Origin: Chenopodium formosanum
Taxonomy: Eukaryota; Streptophyta; Magnoliopsida; Caryophyllales; Amaranthaceae
Direction: 5' to 3'
Length of the DNA stretch: 64,000 nucleotides
Assembly (NCBI GenBank): GCA_024500155.1
Contig: CM044858.1
Coordinates: 36,995,786-37,059,785 of the forward strand
Every line of letters starts with the position of its first letter. Position 1 is the first letter of the stretch. Position numbers and translations under genes: made by a program. Shown here piece after piece: positions 12,601 through 24,730 of this stretch. The notes below the pieces were generated by a model. It did not search any database. It was not told the origin of the DNA and saw nothing but the letters and a program-made list of their open reading frames with translations.

Positions 12601-15364
12601 GTCCAAAAATATCTTTCAACGTGAGGAAATTCAGAGGTAAATCTCTTAGTCATAATCCGACTAAAACCAAGAACCAAGTTGCATGTCATGACTATATCAG
12701 CCAATGTCACACCGTGTCCAACCAGGTAGGTATTAGAAGCAAGATGTGTGTTCAAGGCTTCCAAGCCCCTTTTGACTCCAGAAATGGCAGCTTCCTCAGC
12801 CTTCAAAATAATAGAACAATGAAATCAGCTAACAGGCTAAAACAGCAGAGAGAGAGAGAGAGCAAATTCTAAACTAACCGGAGGAAGATATACAGCAAAT
12901 CCCAGCCTTGGAACGAACCAGCGCAATATATTAGCATCAATCTCTAGAGATGCAAAATCAATCCACTGCTCAATGTGGCCCTGACAAGCAGAAGACAAAA
13001 AACAAATTATAGGAGAAGATAACTTCAATTAACCATGCAAAGCACTGAAGCAGCACCATACGCGCATTTGGCATAAGCATCACAAAAACATTCATCATGC
13101 CACAAATAATCTTACATAATCAATCAGTGAGGAGCCATAGAGTGGATTATCAGCCTTCAACCGTGTAACTGCAAAATATAGATTAAAGTAATAAGAAACA
13201 AGTACATGCAAATAAGTCCAAGACCCTAACTAGAGAGAGGCAACATTAACCTTACCATATCTTGCAATGGCATTGCTTTCAAAAATAGGGCCATCAGGAG
13301 TTTCCAAGACTGGAACCTAACAAATGAAAAATAAGTATTTCTATGATCAGGAAGGTTTTAAGAGAAATGAAAGCAAAATTCTGCATGGTAGAAAGGTTAC
13401 CTTCCCAATGGGGTTCATTTCAAGAAACTCGGGTGTTTTGTTGGAAACACCCATCTCAAAATCTTTGGCCAACTCAACTGTCACGCCAGTATATTCTGCA
13501 GCGATGAGAGCCTTGTAGGCATTTTTATTTGTGTTCCCCGCATGCAAGACCTGAGAAAAAACAAACCTTTGTCATAAGATAGATAAACTTAAATGAGTAA
13601 CCAAGAGTCAATGGTCTGAGCTAGCAATCAGGTGAGTATTGTTCCCTACTTTGACTCTAGTTGATACAAAAGAAGTTCAAAGTTGAGAAAAGGTTAACGT
13701 GAAATGACTAAAATCAAATTATATAAAAGAGCAGAAAAGATAGATATAGGCAGTAGTATCAGCACTTTATGGACAGAGAAACTCAAGCTCACTTATCCAG
13801 GGAATGTGAGGTATCACGGAAGGTTTTGTTATCCTGAACTTTAGGCACTTATAGCAATCATAGAGTGTCAAAAAGCATCTCTGGATGATTTTTTTTCAAA
13901 AATAAAAAATATCCATGTGACACTTTAAGAAGCAAGATTAGTATTCAAAGCTAAAAAATGGGAAATGAATTAGTATTCAAAGGATCAGCCGTTCAGGTTT
14001 CAGAACTTAGAACAATCTGAGATATGGAAGAAGAGATGGAGAAGCTTTAACTGAAAAAACAAAAGGAAACTACAGCTAAAAAATTCTCCTTCAGAATCTG
14101 AGGTTGTCAATTGAAGGTCAACAAATGGCTAAGCTTTCGGTAGATGGAGCATGTAAAGGAGGTAAACAATCAGAAATCAGCCAAATCAGCACTAGGATGG
14201 ATCTTGAAATAGGAAGAGCTTCCAGATAAAGAATGTTCAGTAATAATCATTGACACCACAACATTACAGGAAGAAGCCTATGCAAATTTTGCATGATTTA
14301 AAATAAGTAGCCCCATTCGTGTATTCACTGGAAATGTGGATAGATTCAACGCAGAGTAAAAGTCCTTGTTGATCAGAAGCAAGAAGGAGATCATTCCTAT
14401 CATAAACAACATCAAAGCTACAACAGTGTCCTTGAATATAATTAAGATAATAGAGTATTAGTGGAACCGGCCCAGAAGCTAGCGACTTGTTCTAGAAAAA
14501 GACCATTTTCCACTAATGTTCCTTGTAATGTTTTGCCAATAAAAGAGAAAAATAGTCTTAAATCGATATACCTAAACTCTTATCTATAGAAGTCACTAAG
14601 TATTGAAAAGACATTCGAAGTCGGCAAATGGTGGATAAAAGTGAAGCCACTGCCCACTGATATTAAATCATAAAAACGTAAAACATTCAAGGACAAAGTA
14701 TTGAAAGTAACATCACTAGGACACTTGGTAAAGCTAATATCTTAAGAAAGTGAAAACTACATATCATGGACTAACTAAGAATAGTAACCAAACAGGCTTG
14801 CTACAACGTAGCAAACTATGGCAATTATAAGCCAATTGCATACTTGAAAGTTGAAACTAAATCACGAAAAGAAATAGCAACTCAAATATCAAGCATGTTT
14901 TGTTGGCAGCAACAAATTAAACATTCAAATTAGAGCAATCAAAAAACTGAATTCAATTAGCAAATTAAATTAATTATAATTTCAGCAAGATTATCATATA
15001 AGAAGCATTACATGTAAAACCCCATTTTTGTCATCATCTAAATTTAAAAGCTTCCCATACATCAATAATCACTACCAAAATTAAGCATTCATAAGAAAAC
15101 ATAAATAAAGTAAAGAATTAAAACGTCAAATTCACAATTAGCAGCAAACCCAGTAATTAAAATTGACTAATTTCAACGCTATTAGCAAGTAAAGCACTAA
15201 TATCACCAATCATAGATCCAAATGGGGAACCCAAAAACAGCGAATTAATTAAAATACCAATCAAATTGTACTCTAATTGATTAAGGATTACTGAATTAGT
15301 ATGATCATTGTTAAGTATCAAAAGAGGAAGGAAGAAGAAGAGAGCATAAGCATACCAGAGCCAT
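9698..15364 (-). CDS. Elongation factor eEF1B gamma subunit (EF-1-gamma)
   Basis: Scaffold subunit of the eEF1B complex that recharges eEF1A with GTP during cytosolic translation. Seven coding exons (15364-15356, 13550-13401, 13316-13256, 13168-13116, 12980-12879, 12800-12302, 10077-9698) join in phase into 417 aa, the usual plant length. Residues 1-85 are a thioredoxin-like GST N-domain (MALVLHAG start, NPIGKVPVLETPDG, ESNAIARY). Residues about 90-210 are a GST C-domain. A Lys/Pro/Glu linker of about 50 residues follows, then the conserved EF1G domain (NPLDLLPPSKM, FWDMYDPEGYSLWF). The first exon encodes only Met-Ala-Leu. The second-last intron is 2.2 kb and holds a transposon-like insertion. 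I am confident of the identity and every junction has a normal donor and acceptor. Confidence 0.96.
10880..11790. mobile_element. Transposon-like insertion in an eEF1B-gamma intron
   Basis: This part of the 2.2 kb intron differs in composition from its surroundings. It has a CT-rich block (10970-11120), a near-palindrome centred on CTAGATCTAG (11128-11181) and a long GGT/GGG-rich block on the plus strand (11280-11660), ending near ACCAAACGCCCCC. The same order recurs at 47.4-48.1 kb and 50.4-51.3 kb. No transposase is visible and borders are approximate. Confidence 0.5.
11609..11640 (+). repeat. G-run cluster with quadruplex potential
   Basis: Four or more runs of three to five G are separated by single A or T. 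The plus strand is the template strand of eEF1B-gamma here, so the C-rich form would be in the pre-mRNA. Confidence 0.7.
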
Positions 15365-15424
15365 GATTCGGGGCTGCTAAGTTAATGGGCACTGAAAATG
15401 AGAGTGAAAATACTAGGGTTTATA

Positions 15425-15431
15425 CTTTATA
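15425..15431 (-). promoter_or_regulatory. TATA box of the eEF1B-gamma gene
   Basis: On the minus strand TATAAAG lies about 60 bases upstream of the ATG at 15364, followed by a TATA-rich stretch and a short leader. Position and sequence fit a core promoter; the transcription start was not identified. Confidence 0.6.
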
Positions 15432-15560
15432 GAGAGAAAGAGGTGAATAGAAAAATGGAGGAACAAATTGGGAGAAAACTCTTTTGATTGGACTAAGCAT
15501 AAGGGTATGGCAGTCATTGGCAATACAAGAGATGCGTGCATGTGCAATATAAAAAAAATC

Positions 15561-15895
15561 TACCAAGCTCGATTTTTTTTTTCCCAAATATTATCCACCT
15601 TATTCTAATAAAAATAATTAGTAGGTTTAAAAATTGTTGTTAAATAAAAATAGCTATTATAAAACCATATGTTATTAAAAAAATATATGTCTATAAGTTC
15701 ATGAGGCTAAATAATAGAATTTGAATTATCACAAAAAAAAAAAAATTAAAAAGGATGGTAGTTTTTTTTAAAGGTGGTCATTTTTTTTTAAAGGTGGTAT
15801 TTTTTTTAAATAAAAAAAAAAAAAATGAGAAGGGTATTTTGGAATAGTGAAATTTATCACCCAAAATCCCTTCTTACTTTATATGTTACTATAGA
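15561..15895 (-). mobile_element. Dispersed repeat with Helitron-like 5' end (copy 1)
   Basis: Read on the minus strand it begins A|TCTATAGTAAC, runs through TTTTGGGTGATAAAT, and ends near AATCGAGCTTGGTAG. A diverged copy in the opposite orientation lies at 43270-43884 and shares both ends. The 5' A|TC junction fits Helitrons, but no CTAG hairpin terminus is visible, so the class is uncertain. Confidence 0.55.
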
Positions 15896-15899
15896 TTAG

Positions 15900-16450
15900 C
15901 AATTGGATCCAAGTCTAATCCAAAAATTAATCGGATCCTAAAACCAGATCCGAGAACAATCAAAGTTCGATTAGGTCCATCTGGATTCATGTTCGTTCGA
16001 GAATGCAATCAAACCTAATTTGCCTATACATTTTTTTTTTTGTCTTGTTATATTAAAAATCGTAAATGCATGCAAATAGTTTAATGTTTTCCTTAAAATT
16101 TATTCTTTTTATTTTCTGGGCTTGGATATACAAAAATATGTCAGAATTGTTTCAGATACTGAAATCGGGTCGAACTTGGGTCAAATTATGGACTCAAGTT
16201 GAACTAAAATCAGGTTCCGTAAAATAGTCCAACTCCTATCTGGAGTCAGACTTTTCTGGACTCAAACGTAGATTTTTTTGGATGTTATTCACACGAAATA
16301 GTGACCTATGAGTTTCTCCATGATTTTAAGAACCAATTATATCCCCCCTACAACAAGGCCTTTTGAAAATCTCTTGAAATGCTATCTAATCTTTTTTTTT
16401 TTTTTAAACTCTCGGCATAGAGTTTATTAAAAATCTTTTTTACTCTCTTT

Positions 16451-16483
<33 letters not shown>

Positions 16484-17025
16484 AGAAGAAGAAGAAGAAG
16501 TTCACTTATGCACATTCTTTAAATTGATAGTGTCATTTTTCTCCAAATTTTGTTGGCCCGCGCTTATTGCTATTCATATGATGTTTAACTTATTGTTGTT
16601 TGGGGTATTTGGGTCGAGATTTGAGAATGTCTCCAAGAAAAAGATTGAAGTACGTTGAAGAACTAGTTCTACAAACCTACTTATTGTTTTAATAATATGC
16701 AACCTTTTTTGTATTGCTAATTTATGTTTATCATGTATTTGTATTCAATAAAAATAATACAAAATAAGGTGAAGTTTGGTTGTATATTACTAATCTAACA
16801 ATTTTACTAAACATCCATTTTTATATTAACAAAAAAAAAATGATTAATAAAAAAAAATAAATGTACCTAGTATGAAATATGAATAGTACAAAGTTAAAAC
16901 ATTGTGACTAAATTAGAGCAAAGAACAAATGAAGCATATACTCTTGAAGAAAGAAGCAAGGAAATGACTAGGGTTTTGCCTTTTTGGCAAGGGATTCTTT
17001 TCTTAAAGAGAAGTCAAAGCTTTAG

Positions 17026-17060
<35 letters not shown>

Positions 17061-18185
17061 CAATATCACACATTCACAATTATTAATTGGGAAAATTGAC
17101 ATTATATGCAACACTAACAACCAACACTAAGAATTAGCTAACCAATGGTAATAGAGTGACAAGCTAACAACTGTGAACATTCAACATTCTATCTTATCCT
17201 TTACAAAACTTATTAAAGTTTTGTTACTAGCTCAATTTCGTAAATTATTCAACACTTTTCATTAAATATGAGTATTAATTGTTAATTTTATCACAAAAAT
17301 TTCATTCAAACGAGGAAATGTTGTTCATTTATTTACAAAATTGCTACTTTATAATTTTTTTTTTTTGTTATTTATGAGGCTTACTAGTTAATGTAGTATA
17401 GTACGAGTAATATTAATCTTGATTCAACTCTCCACAATTACATGCTCCGTACTTGATATGAAACGCGATGGACATCTTGTTGCCTTGTCCTAAACACTAG
17501 TCACAGTCAAGTAAAGTCAGGTAAAAAACCAAATAAATAAAGATAGAGAAAGAAATCAGGCAGATAGATAGATAGATATAGATCTAGCAAAAATGAATCA
17601 GTGCTGCTGCAAAAATCAGCATCCACGGTACATCAGAAATCAACCTATGTTTTTTTTTTTTTTTGGTTGTTGTTGTTGTTCCCATTCACGTGGGGCCCTG
17701 CTATCCCCTCCTTTCCTCTCTTTCGTCTGTCTCCTTCAATTCTTCAAACCCCTTATTCTTTTTTCTTTCTTTTTTAATTTTCCTTGTTTTTCTTGTGATT
17801 TTTCATTCTATACATTTCTCCATAATTCTCAAATCCAATGTCATTTTCTTATATTAGTAAATTAAATTTTTGTGACCCCATGCAATTATTATTATTTGTG
17901 GGACCAAAATGGGTTTGGAATTTGGATTGCACCCTTTGAAATTTCTAGCTACTATTGGTAAGTTTTCTTGTATACTTACTCACCCACTTGTTTTTTTCAC
18001 ATATTTTTTACCATAAGTTGTAAGTTCACTCTCTAAGTAACGCTAAGTCGCTAAGTAATGTGACAATTAAATTTAACTTGAACGTATATTGTTGTGTTCT
18101 TTTATAATTCGTATGATCGATATTTTATAATTTGAATATAAATGATGTATTGGAATGTATACGAGGTTTGATCTGGATTTGGGTG
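15900..18185. other. Intergenic, no gene seen
   Basis: AT-rich sequence with several poly(A)/poly(T) runs (16451-16482 ending in a GAA repeat; 17026-17058) and a short GATA repeat at about 17562-17580. At 16388-16441 a T run followed by about 25 other bases is bracketed by AATCTTTTTT, a possible truncated minus-strand LINE tail. Confidence 0.5.
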
Positions 18186-18248
18186 TCCCTAAGACTTTTT
18201 TTTTTGAGGGCAAACGGGAACGGGGCAATATTATTAACAAGAAACACA

Positions 18249-18707
18249 TTACATCAAGTCAAGCTCCGCTAAAGTGATCACACTTTGCGGATAATCATTC
18301 AAGTACAAATGGTCAACCCCATCCCCAGGCACGAGTCTAGCTATAAAATGAGCTAAAACATTAGCATTCCTTTTAAGATGAAAACAACTAAAATAATCAA
18401 GAGTGTCCCCTGCCAAAACAATATCTTCAATGATCAAATCAAAAGGTGATTTCCCAACTTTCTTCTGTTGCACCGCTTTGACTACACTAATAGCATCAGA
18501 CTCAAGCTCAACCATTCTATATCCCAGATTCTTTACCAGCAGCAAACCCATCCTAGCAGCCCGTGCTTCAGCACTTTTGACACAGCTATCAGCCACCACT
18601 CTTCTCACCATGGCAGCAACCAACTTCCCCAGGCTATCGCGCACAGGCACGCCTAGACCCACACACCCTTCCGAGATCATAGCAGCGTCAGTATTCACCC
18701 TCACCAT
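18249..18707 (-). CDS. RNase H-like domain (RVT_3) ORF of a LINE fragment
   Basis: 152 codons without interruption, matching the plant RNase H-like domain found at the C-terminus of LINE ORF2 and as stand-alone proteins. The first acidic residue is in VNTDAA, the Glu in SAEARAARMGL, the next Asp in ELESDAISVV, and the C-terminal block FHLKRNANVLAHFIARL lacks the usual last Asp. The start is not certain: AACAG just before it looks like a splice acceptor. The ORF lies inside a target-duplication-bounded retroposed segment, so it is more likely transposon-derived than a host gene, though the frame is intact. Confidence 0.7.
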   Translation of the reverse strand: MVRVNTDAAMISEGCVGLGVPVRDSLGKLVAAMVRRVVADSCVKSAEARAARMGLLLVKNLGYRMVELESDAISVVKAVQQKKVGKSPFDLIIEDIVLAGDTLDYFSCFHLKRNANVLAHFIARLVPGDGVDHLYLNDYPQSVITLAELDLM

Positions 18708-19097
18708 ATTCTGTTATACTAATAAGCAATAAACAGAAATAACTTATCTCTTGATGCGTGAACCAAACTGACAATAGCCGCGTCGTGGAGAACCACTGAC
18801 CTAAAAGACGACTGGAACTCACAAACCCGACTGGAACTCAGAATACTTGCCCAGAAAACAGAACAGGAAGAACATGTGTTTAAATAATTTTAGAGAAGAG
18901 AGTAGACTGATTGTGTGTTGTGTTTTGGCTGAGAAAACCACCGAATATTTATAGGGTGAAGAGGAAAAACGGGAAGCATAAAAGGTGGGAAGAAACAAGG
19001 GAGTGAATTAATAAAATTTCTCCAAAAAGATAACAAGGACCCACGCCCGCGCATCGCATTCCCCAAGACCCCAAGTCCCGAGGCCCGAGCCCCGAGC

Positions 19098-19128
19098 CCG
19101 ACCCGGCGCGCGCGCGTGTGTGTGTGTG
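19098..19128. repeat. Compound (GC)n(GT)n microsatellite
   Basis: Alternating CG then TG dinucleotides, directly next to a GCCCGAG-rich patch, inside the retroposed unit. A CT run follows at 19244-19261. Confidence 0.8.
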
Positions 19129-20163
19129 TGGAGTAACACACACCTCCAACTTACTCAACTAAGTAGTGCTAAAGCACTACAATATAAAAACAAGGAAAAA
19201 CCTTCCTCCCCAATCAATGTGGGACTTTTCCCCTTCCATTGTTTTTCTCTCTCTCTCTCTCTTATTTTTTCCTAACACTCTAGCATTATATCAAGAACTT
19301 CCAACATATTCCCCATTGGTGCCACCCAGCTGCTGCGAGAACCAACCCCTCCCACCACCATATTGCAACAGACAGAAGAGTTATACTTCTTAAAATCCTC
19401 AACCAGCCTGAGGTAACCCATCGTGCCAACAATGTCACACTTCCAAGGATTATTGAAAACCACTGAGTTTCCCTAAGACTTAACCAACCAACAAAAGCTA
19501 ATTTTGAAATTGGTACTTATAATGATGGGAGTTTTATTAATAGTCAAGATTGAAATAGAGTAGCATAGGAAGAACAATAGAGGAAGCATATTGTACTTTG
19601 TCGTTCAATAATTTTTTAAAATTTCCTGTCATATGTTCTTTATTTCATGTGGGCAGTAGTTAGATTACCTGCCCACTTGGGTTTCAGCTCCAAGAAATCT
19701 AATATAATATATTCTATTAAACTCTTATTAAAGATTAAATTAGATGCTTGTACTCTCTTTCTGGGCTAGGAATTTGATGTGGGGCACCACTTTTTCTTGA
19801 GAAAATTTCATCTTTTTTCCTTTCTTCCCCCTTTTAAATCAGAATCTAGTCATTTTAATTGATGTGTATTAATTAATACTTTGGAGAAAATCTGGGCTTC
19901 AGAAGAAAAATTGAGCATAATTAGTGGAAATTAATCTACTATGCTGTTGAAGAAGATGTTCTAAAGTATGTACAAACTCTTACTATTCTTGGAAATTTCT
20001 AATTTTTATTTAAAGCTTGCAATTTATATGCTTATATGTTAACTTTCTGGTGTATTTATGCTTGTTATTTGCTTTGATTAAGATGTGGGGTTTTATTGTT
20101 TTTAAGTTTTGTTTAGTATTGCATGTTCCAACTGCTTAGCTGTTTGATTATTATATTTTTCAG

Positions 20164-20262
20164 ATGTTTGAGTTACATGTCTCAATAGTAAATTGCTTTC
20201 TGGAAACTGGAGGTTTCTTAATTTGTGGAGAAGAGGTCATTATGCAATGCCTGATTGTTTAA
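20164..20262 (+). promoter_or_regulatory. Upstream ORF of 32 codons in the GLR leader
   Basis: An ATG lies directly after a splice-acceptor-like TTTTTCAG at 20155-20163. It opens a 32-codon frame that stops with TAA at 20260-20262, one base before the GLR start. A second ATG at 20247 opens a six-codon frame whose TGA (20265-20267) overlaps the GLR ATG. If this leader is transcribed, both would be expected to limit translation of the channel. Confidence 0.5.
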
Positions 20263-20263
20263 G

Positions 20264-23200
20264 ATGAAAATATACCGGTTTCGTGTTCTGTTCATCTGCT
20301 TGTTGTTTGTGGTTTCGAATGGTGCTGGTAATGATGCAACAAGACCTGCTGTCATCAATGTTGGGGCGCTGTTTAACTTCAACTCTAGCATTGGAAAAGT
20401 TGCTAAGATTGCACTTCAGGAAGCTGTTAATGATGTCAACTCCGATTCCAGTGTCCTAAATGGTACCAAGCTCAATTTAATAATGAGGGAATCCGTCTGC
20501 AGCGGGTTCTTGGGCTTTATTCAAGGTATTTCAACCCCTGAAAGTTTGTTTCTTCAATTGTTTGGAGAATGATGTGTTAGGAAGATTCACCTGATTGTGT
20601 TATCTGATAATTTTGGGTTCTGCAGCAATGCAACTGATGGCGAAAGAAGTCGTGGCAATCATAGGCCCTCAGTCTTCTGCAGTTGCTCATATGGTGACTT
20701 TGATAGCTAGAGAACTTCAAACTCCTTTGCTGTCATTTGCAGCTACTGATGCAACTCTTGCACCCTTAAATTCTCCCTTTTTTGTCAGAGCCACAATTTG
20801 TGATTATTATCAGATGACAGCAATTTCTGAATTGGTTGATTATTATGGGTGGAGGGAGGTTGTTGCTGTGTTCGATGATGATGATTATGGAAGGAATGGT
20901 ATCGCAGCTCTTGATGATGCTCTTGCTGACAAACTTGGCAGGATCTCATATAAAGCTGCGATTCCACCAACCACTAGTGTTACTCGGAGTGATATAATGG
21001 ACATATTCGTAAAGATTGCAATGCTTGAGTCTCGTGTTATTATCCTGCATGTAAATTCTCATTCAGGCCGTATAATATTCAACGTGGCCAGTTATCTGGG
21101 GATGATAGGAAATGGATATGCTTGGATATCCACTGATTGGCTTTCTTCTCTTCTTGATTCGTATTCCCCCCTTCCTCCTGACATGATGAATTCGATGCAA
21201 GGATTCCTTGTCATGCGTGCTCACACACGAGATTCTAATAGAAAGAGAGCCTTTGCCTCAAGGTGGAAAAGCATTACTGGTGGTTCTCCTGGATTGAATG
21301 CATTTGCTCTATATGCTTATGATTCAGTTTCGATCCTTGCACATGCAATTGATGCATATTTAAATCAAGGTGGAAATGTCTCATTTTCCAGTGATACGAA
21401 ATTACACTCATCAAATAGCAGTGAACGTTTTCTTCAAGGAATGCGCAAATTTGATGGAGGACCAGCATTGTTGAGCAATATACTGAAGACCAATATCACG
21501 GGCTTGACAGGTCCATTAAAGTTTGATTCAGAAAGGTCTCTGGTTGACCCTGCATATGATATACTCAATGTAATAGGAACTGGATATCGGGTGGTTGGCT
21601 ATTGGTCTAATTATTCAGGTTTATCTACTACTCTACCAGAAAGTCTCTATAGCAGACCGCCTAATCGTTCAAGTGCAAATCAACACCTACACCCTGTATT
21701 CTGGCCAGATGGGTCTACCACTCCTCCTCGTGGCTGGGTCTTCCCAAATAGTGGTACACAATTGAAAATCGGGGTCCCTCTTCGGGTTAGTTTTAAGGAA
21801 TTTGTTTCTCGGGTGCCTGGAACCAATGATATGTTCAAGGGATTTTGCATTGATGTATTTCAAGCTGCTGTCAATTTGCTACCATACCCTGTTCCATACG
21901 AGTTTGTTTCCTTCGGGGATGGTCATAAAAACCCAAACTACACGGACCTAGTGAATATGATATTAGCTGGTGTGAGTGTCATTATTTTCTTTTATGTAGA
22001 AGTTCATTTTTCATTCTGACATATACAAGTATAATAAATTTTATGTTTGTTGCTGTAGCAATTTGATGCTGCAGTTGGTGATATTGCTATTGTCACAAGC
22101 AGGACCAAAATAGTTGATTTTACACAACCATTTGTTTCATCTGGCCTAGTGGTGGTGGCGCCTTTCAAGAAGCTAAATTCAGGAGCTTGGGCTTTTCTAG
22201 AGCCATTTTCACCGCTAATGTGGGGTGTCATTGTTCTCTCGTTCTTGACTGTTGGTGTGGTTGTGTGGATTTTGGAGCACAGGATAAATGATGAGTTCAG
22301 AGGCTCTCCCACAAGGCAGTTCATAACCATTCTATGGTGAGTCCAACAAATCAATAAAAAATGTATACATGGTATATTAGAAATGTTAGTTTGATTTGTC
22401 TTTTATATACATTAGGTTTTGTAGTGTCATAACTGCTATATATTATATAGTTGAGCTAGTCCTTGACGAGTAATCCTTTTAAGGCGTGTCTAAGAAAAAG
22501 GGGAGGTATAGTCTAAGATATTTACAACGTAGCTGTGGATTGATCTGATGGTTGAAGACAGTATAACTTTCTACAGGGCATAGGTTTGGTCATAATATTA
22601 CATGCTGTGGTTAATGGCATGAAAGTATGCATTATTTAATTATGGTGTACTTTGTTAAGGATTGACATTGTGATTGATGAGGATGATATTCTTGTATCTT
22701 GTCTGTCATTGAAAAGGATGCACACTTAGGACATTTGGATGTTAATTTCTGATCTCTTCTTGTGTACTTTCAGGTTCAGTTTTTCAACATTGACTTTTTC
22801 TCATAGTAAGTCTGCTGTTTATTTTTTTTTTAATTTTTTTTTTCCCTAGTTTTAGTTATATAAGCTAGTTGTGTAGCTAATCAGTTGCTTAATTGCAGAG
22901 GAGAACACTATTAGCTGCCTTGGTCGGATGGTAGTAATCATATGGCTCTTTGTGGTTCTGATCCTCACCTCAAGCTATACTGCGAGCTTAACCTCAATTC
23001 TTACAGTGCAACAATTGTCATCAGCTATCAAGGGGATTGACTCCTTGGTAGCTGGTAATGAACGTATAGGATACCAGGCTGGCTCCTTTGCACAAATGTA
23101 CTTGACAGAGGAATTGAATATATCCAAATCTAGGCTTGTTGAACTTACTTCACCTGAAGAATACGCTGAAGCTTTACGAGTTGGTCGTATTGATGCTTTG

Positions 23201-24321
23201 GTTGATGAACTTCCATATGTGGAGCTCTTCCTCTCTAGCCAGTGTGATTATAGAATCGTAGGTCCAGAGTTCACAAGAAGCGGCTGGGGTTTTGTAAGTA
23301 TCTCCTAATCCTCCCTCCCCCTCCCCTCTCCCCAGAATGGTGCTATGTCAAAGTTCATGTGTTTCCGCTTTGGCATGTATAGTAATAGACAATTTATTTT
23401 CAAAAGACAATCTAGCTGTCATTTAATCGGCTTAAATCTAGCCTCTTTTAGTTGGGATTCTGTTCGTAATTAGTGTACAAGTCTGTAAGGATTGAGAGGT
23501 TCAGTCACATAAGTCTCTGATATGGTAATGTCTGAAATACGAAGTAGTATTTTAACCAGTCTTGATTAAGCAGAGTGAATCAAGTATTAGGTTGTGTTTC
23601 CTGAAATATAAGGCTAACAGATGATTAAGTATTAGTTGAATGATAAGATTAATTTTGAACTATAAATGACATTTGAGTTTTCTGCTGAGTTTTAGAAATC
23701 CAAAGCATAATACACAATTGTCCTAGACTCCCAGGTGTCTATAGTTTAATTGAGCCTGTCGAGAATGTTGTCTCATGCACGTATTCTGAACCCTATGTTG
23801 AGTCATGAATGTGATGGAAGTTGGCTTACTGAAATCTGTTCTTATAGGCATTTCCACGGGATTCTCCCCTAGCCCCCGACATGTCCACTGCAATTTTGAA
23901 GCTATCTGAAAACGGGGATCTGCAGCGAATACATGACAAGTGGTTGACAACAAGCAGCTGCAGCCAAGATAACACAGAGATCGAATCAAGCCAACTCCAC
24001 CTAAAAAGTTTCCTGGGTCTCTTTCTACTTTGTGGGATAGCATGTATTATTGCTCTTTGTATATACTTCACAAGAATATGTCGCCGTTTTCATCATGCTT
24101 CTAGAAACCAAGTAGCTTCAGAACTTCAGGGCAGTACATCAAGCTTGCAACGACTCAGAACTCTTATAACCTTGATTGACGAGAAAAAAGACCCGTCAAA
24201 GAAAAGGAAAAAGAGTCGGGAAATAGAGGATTCACCATTTGACAATGAGAGGGGCGAAGAATCTGGAAGGAGTGCCAAGAGAAATCAATCTCAGATTTCT
24301 AGGGATGGCGACTCTGACTAA
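20264..24321 (+). CDS. Glutamate receptor-like channel, clade 3 type (GLR3)
   Basis: Amino-acid-gated cation channel of the plant plasma or inner membranes. Six exons (20264-20525, 20626-21971, 22059-22336, 22774-22805, 22899-23293, 23848-24321) join in phase into 928 aa. Residues 1-22 form a signal peptide. Residues about 28-400 are the amino-terminal ligand-binding fold (GPQSSAVAHMV). S1 and S2 ligand lobes flank the channel, with the S1 motif VTSRTKIVDFTQPF and the S2 motif DALVDELPYVEL. M1 is at about 589-608, the pore helix FSFSTLTFSH spans a 32-nt microexon, M3 at about 651-672 has the plant signature SSYTASLTSILTVQQL, and M4 is at about 825-846. The cytosolic tail is basic and Ser-rich. 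The start was taken at the ATG heading the signal peptide. Clade 3 is judged from these motifs; the exact paralogue was not assigned. Confidence 0.94.
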
Positions 24322-24524
24322 ATCTGTAACACTTGAGATGTACAAAGTGTTTCTGATGTATACACACATTAGAAGCATTCTCTGATACATGTGTAGTTTT
24401 TTTGGTGAAAAGCAAATGAAGAAACCCCATTAAAAATCAAAGATGAATAGTTCTAGTGTATGAATATATGATGAAATTTTACCCACATCTTTATTTTGTT
24501 TTTGGTTCTGGAGTGTTACACTCG

Positions 24525-24730
24525 AACACAAAGCTGGCCCGACCGTGGAGTTGACCCGAACTGACCCGATACCTGAATTGACCCAACCCGAAATTGACCT
24601 GATACCTGAAGCGACCCGACTCAATTTTGATCATAGTTGATTGACCTGAACGGACTCAAAATCCGAACTATACCCGAAATGACCCGATTCAAAGTTAACA
24701 AACACTCAAATTGACCTAACTGATTTAGGG
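24525..24730. repeat. Degenerate GACCCGA repeat
   Basis: About a dozen copies of TGACCCGA/GACCTGA/ACCCGAA spaced irregularly over 200 bases, just downstream of the GLR gene. It is a common type of plant dispersed repeat with no coding capacity. Confidence 0.6.

Larger units (their letters stand above)
18198..19469 (-). mobile_element. Retroposed unit with RNase H ORF, poly(A) and 12-bp target duplication
   Basis: TCCCTAAGACTT occurs at 18186-18197 and again at 19470-19481, exactly bracketing this 1.27 kb segment. A T run at 18196-18205 abuts the left copy, so on the minus strand the element ends in poly(A): the hallmark of LINE-type target-primed insertion. Its 3' third encodes an RNase H domain followed by a short 3' tail, as in plant LINE ORF2. 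The 5' part is not LINE-like. It holds CT and GT/GC microsatellites, a TATAAATA box on the minus strand near 18946 and a short unrecognised open frame (19463-19272). Confidence 0.8.

Noticed and set aside
12219..12872. 217-codon plus-strand frame
   Set aside because: Antisense of eEF1B-gamma exon 6 crossing its splice site.
19272..19463. 63-codon frame at the 5' side of the retroposed unit
   Set aside because: No recognised homologue. It is kept only as part of the element description, not as a gene.
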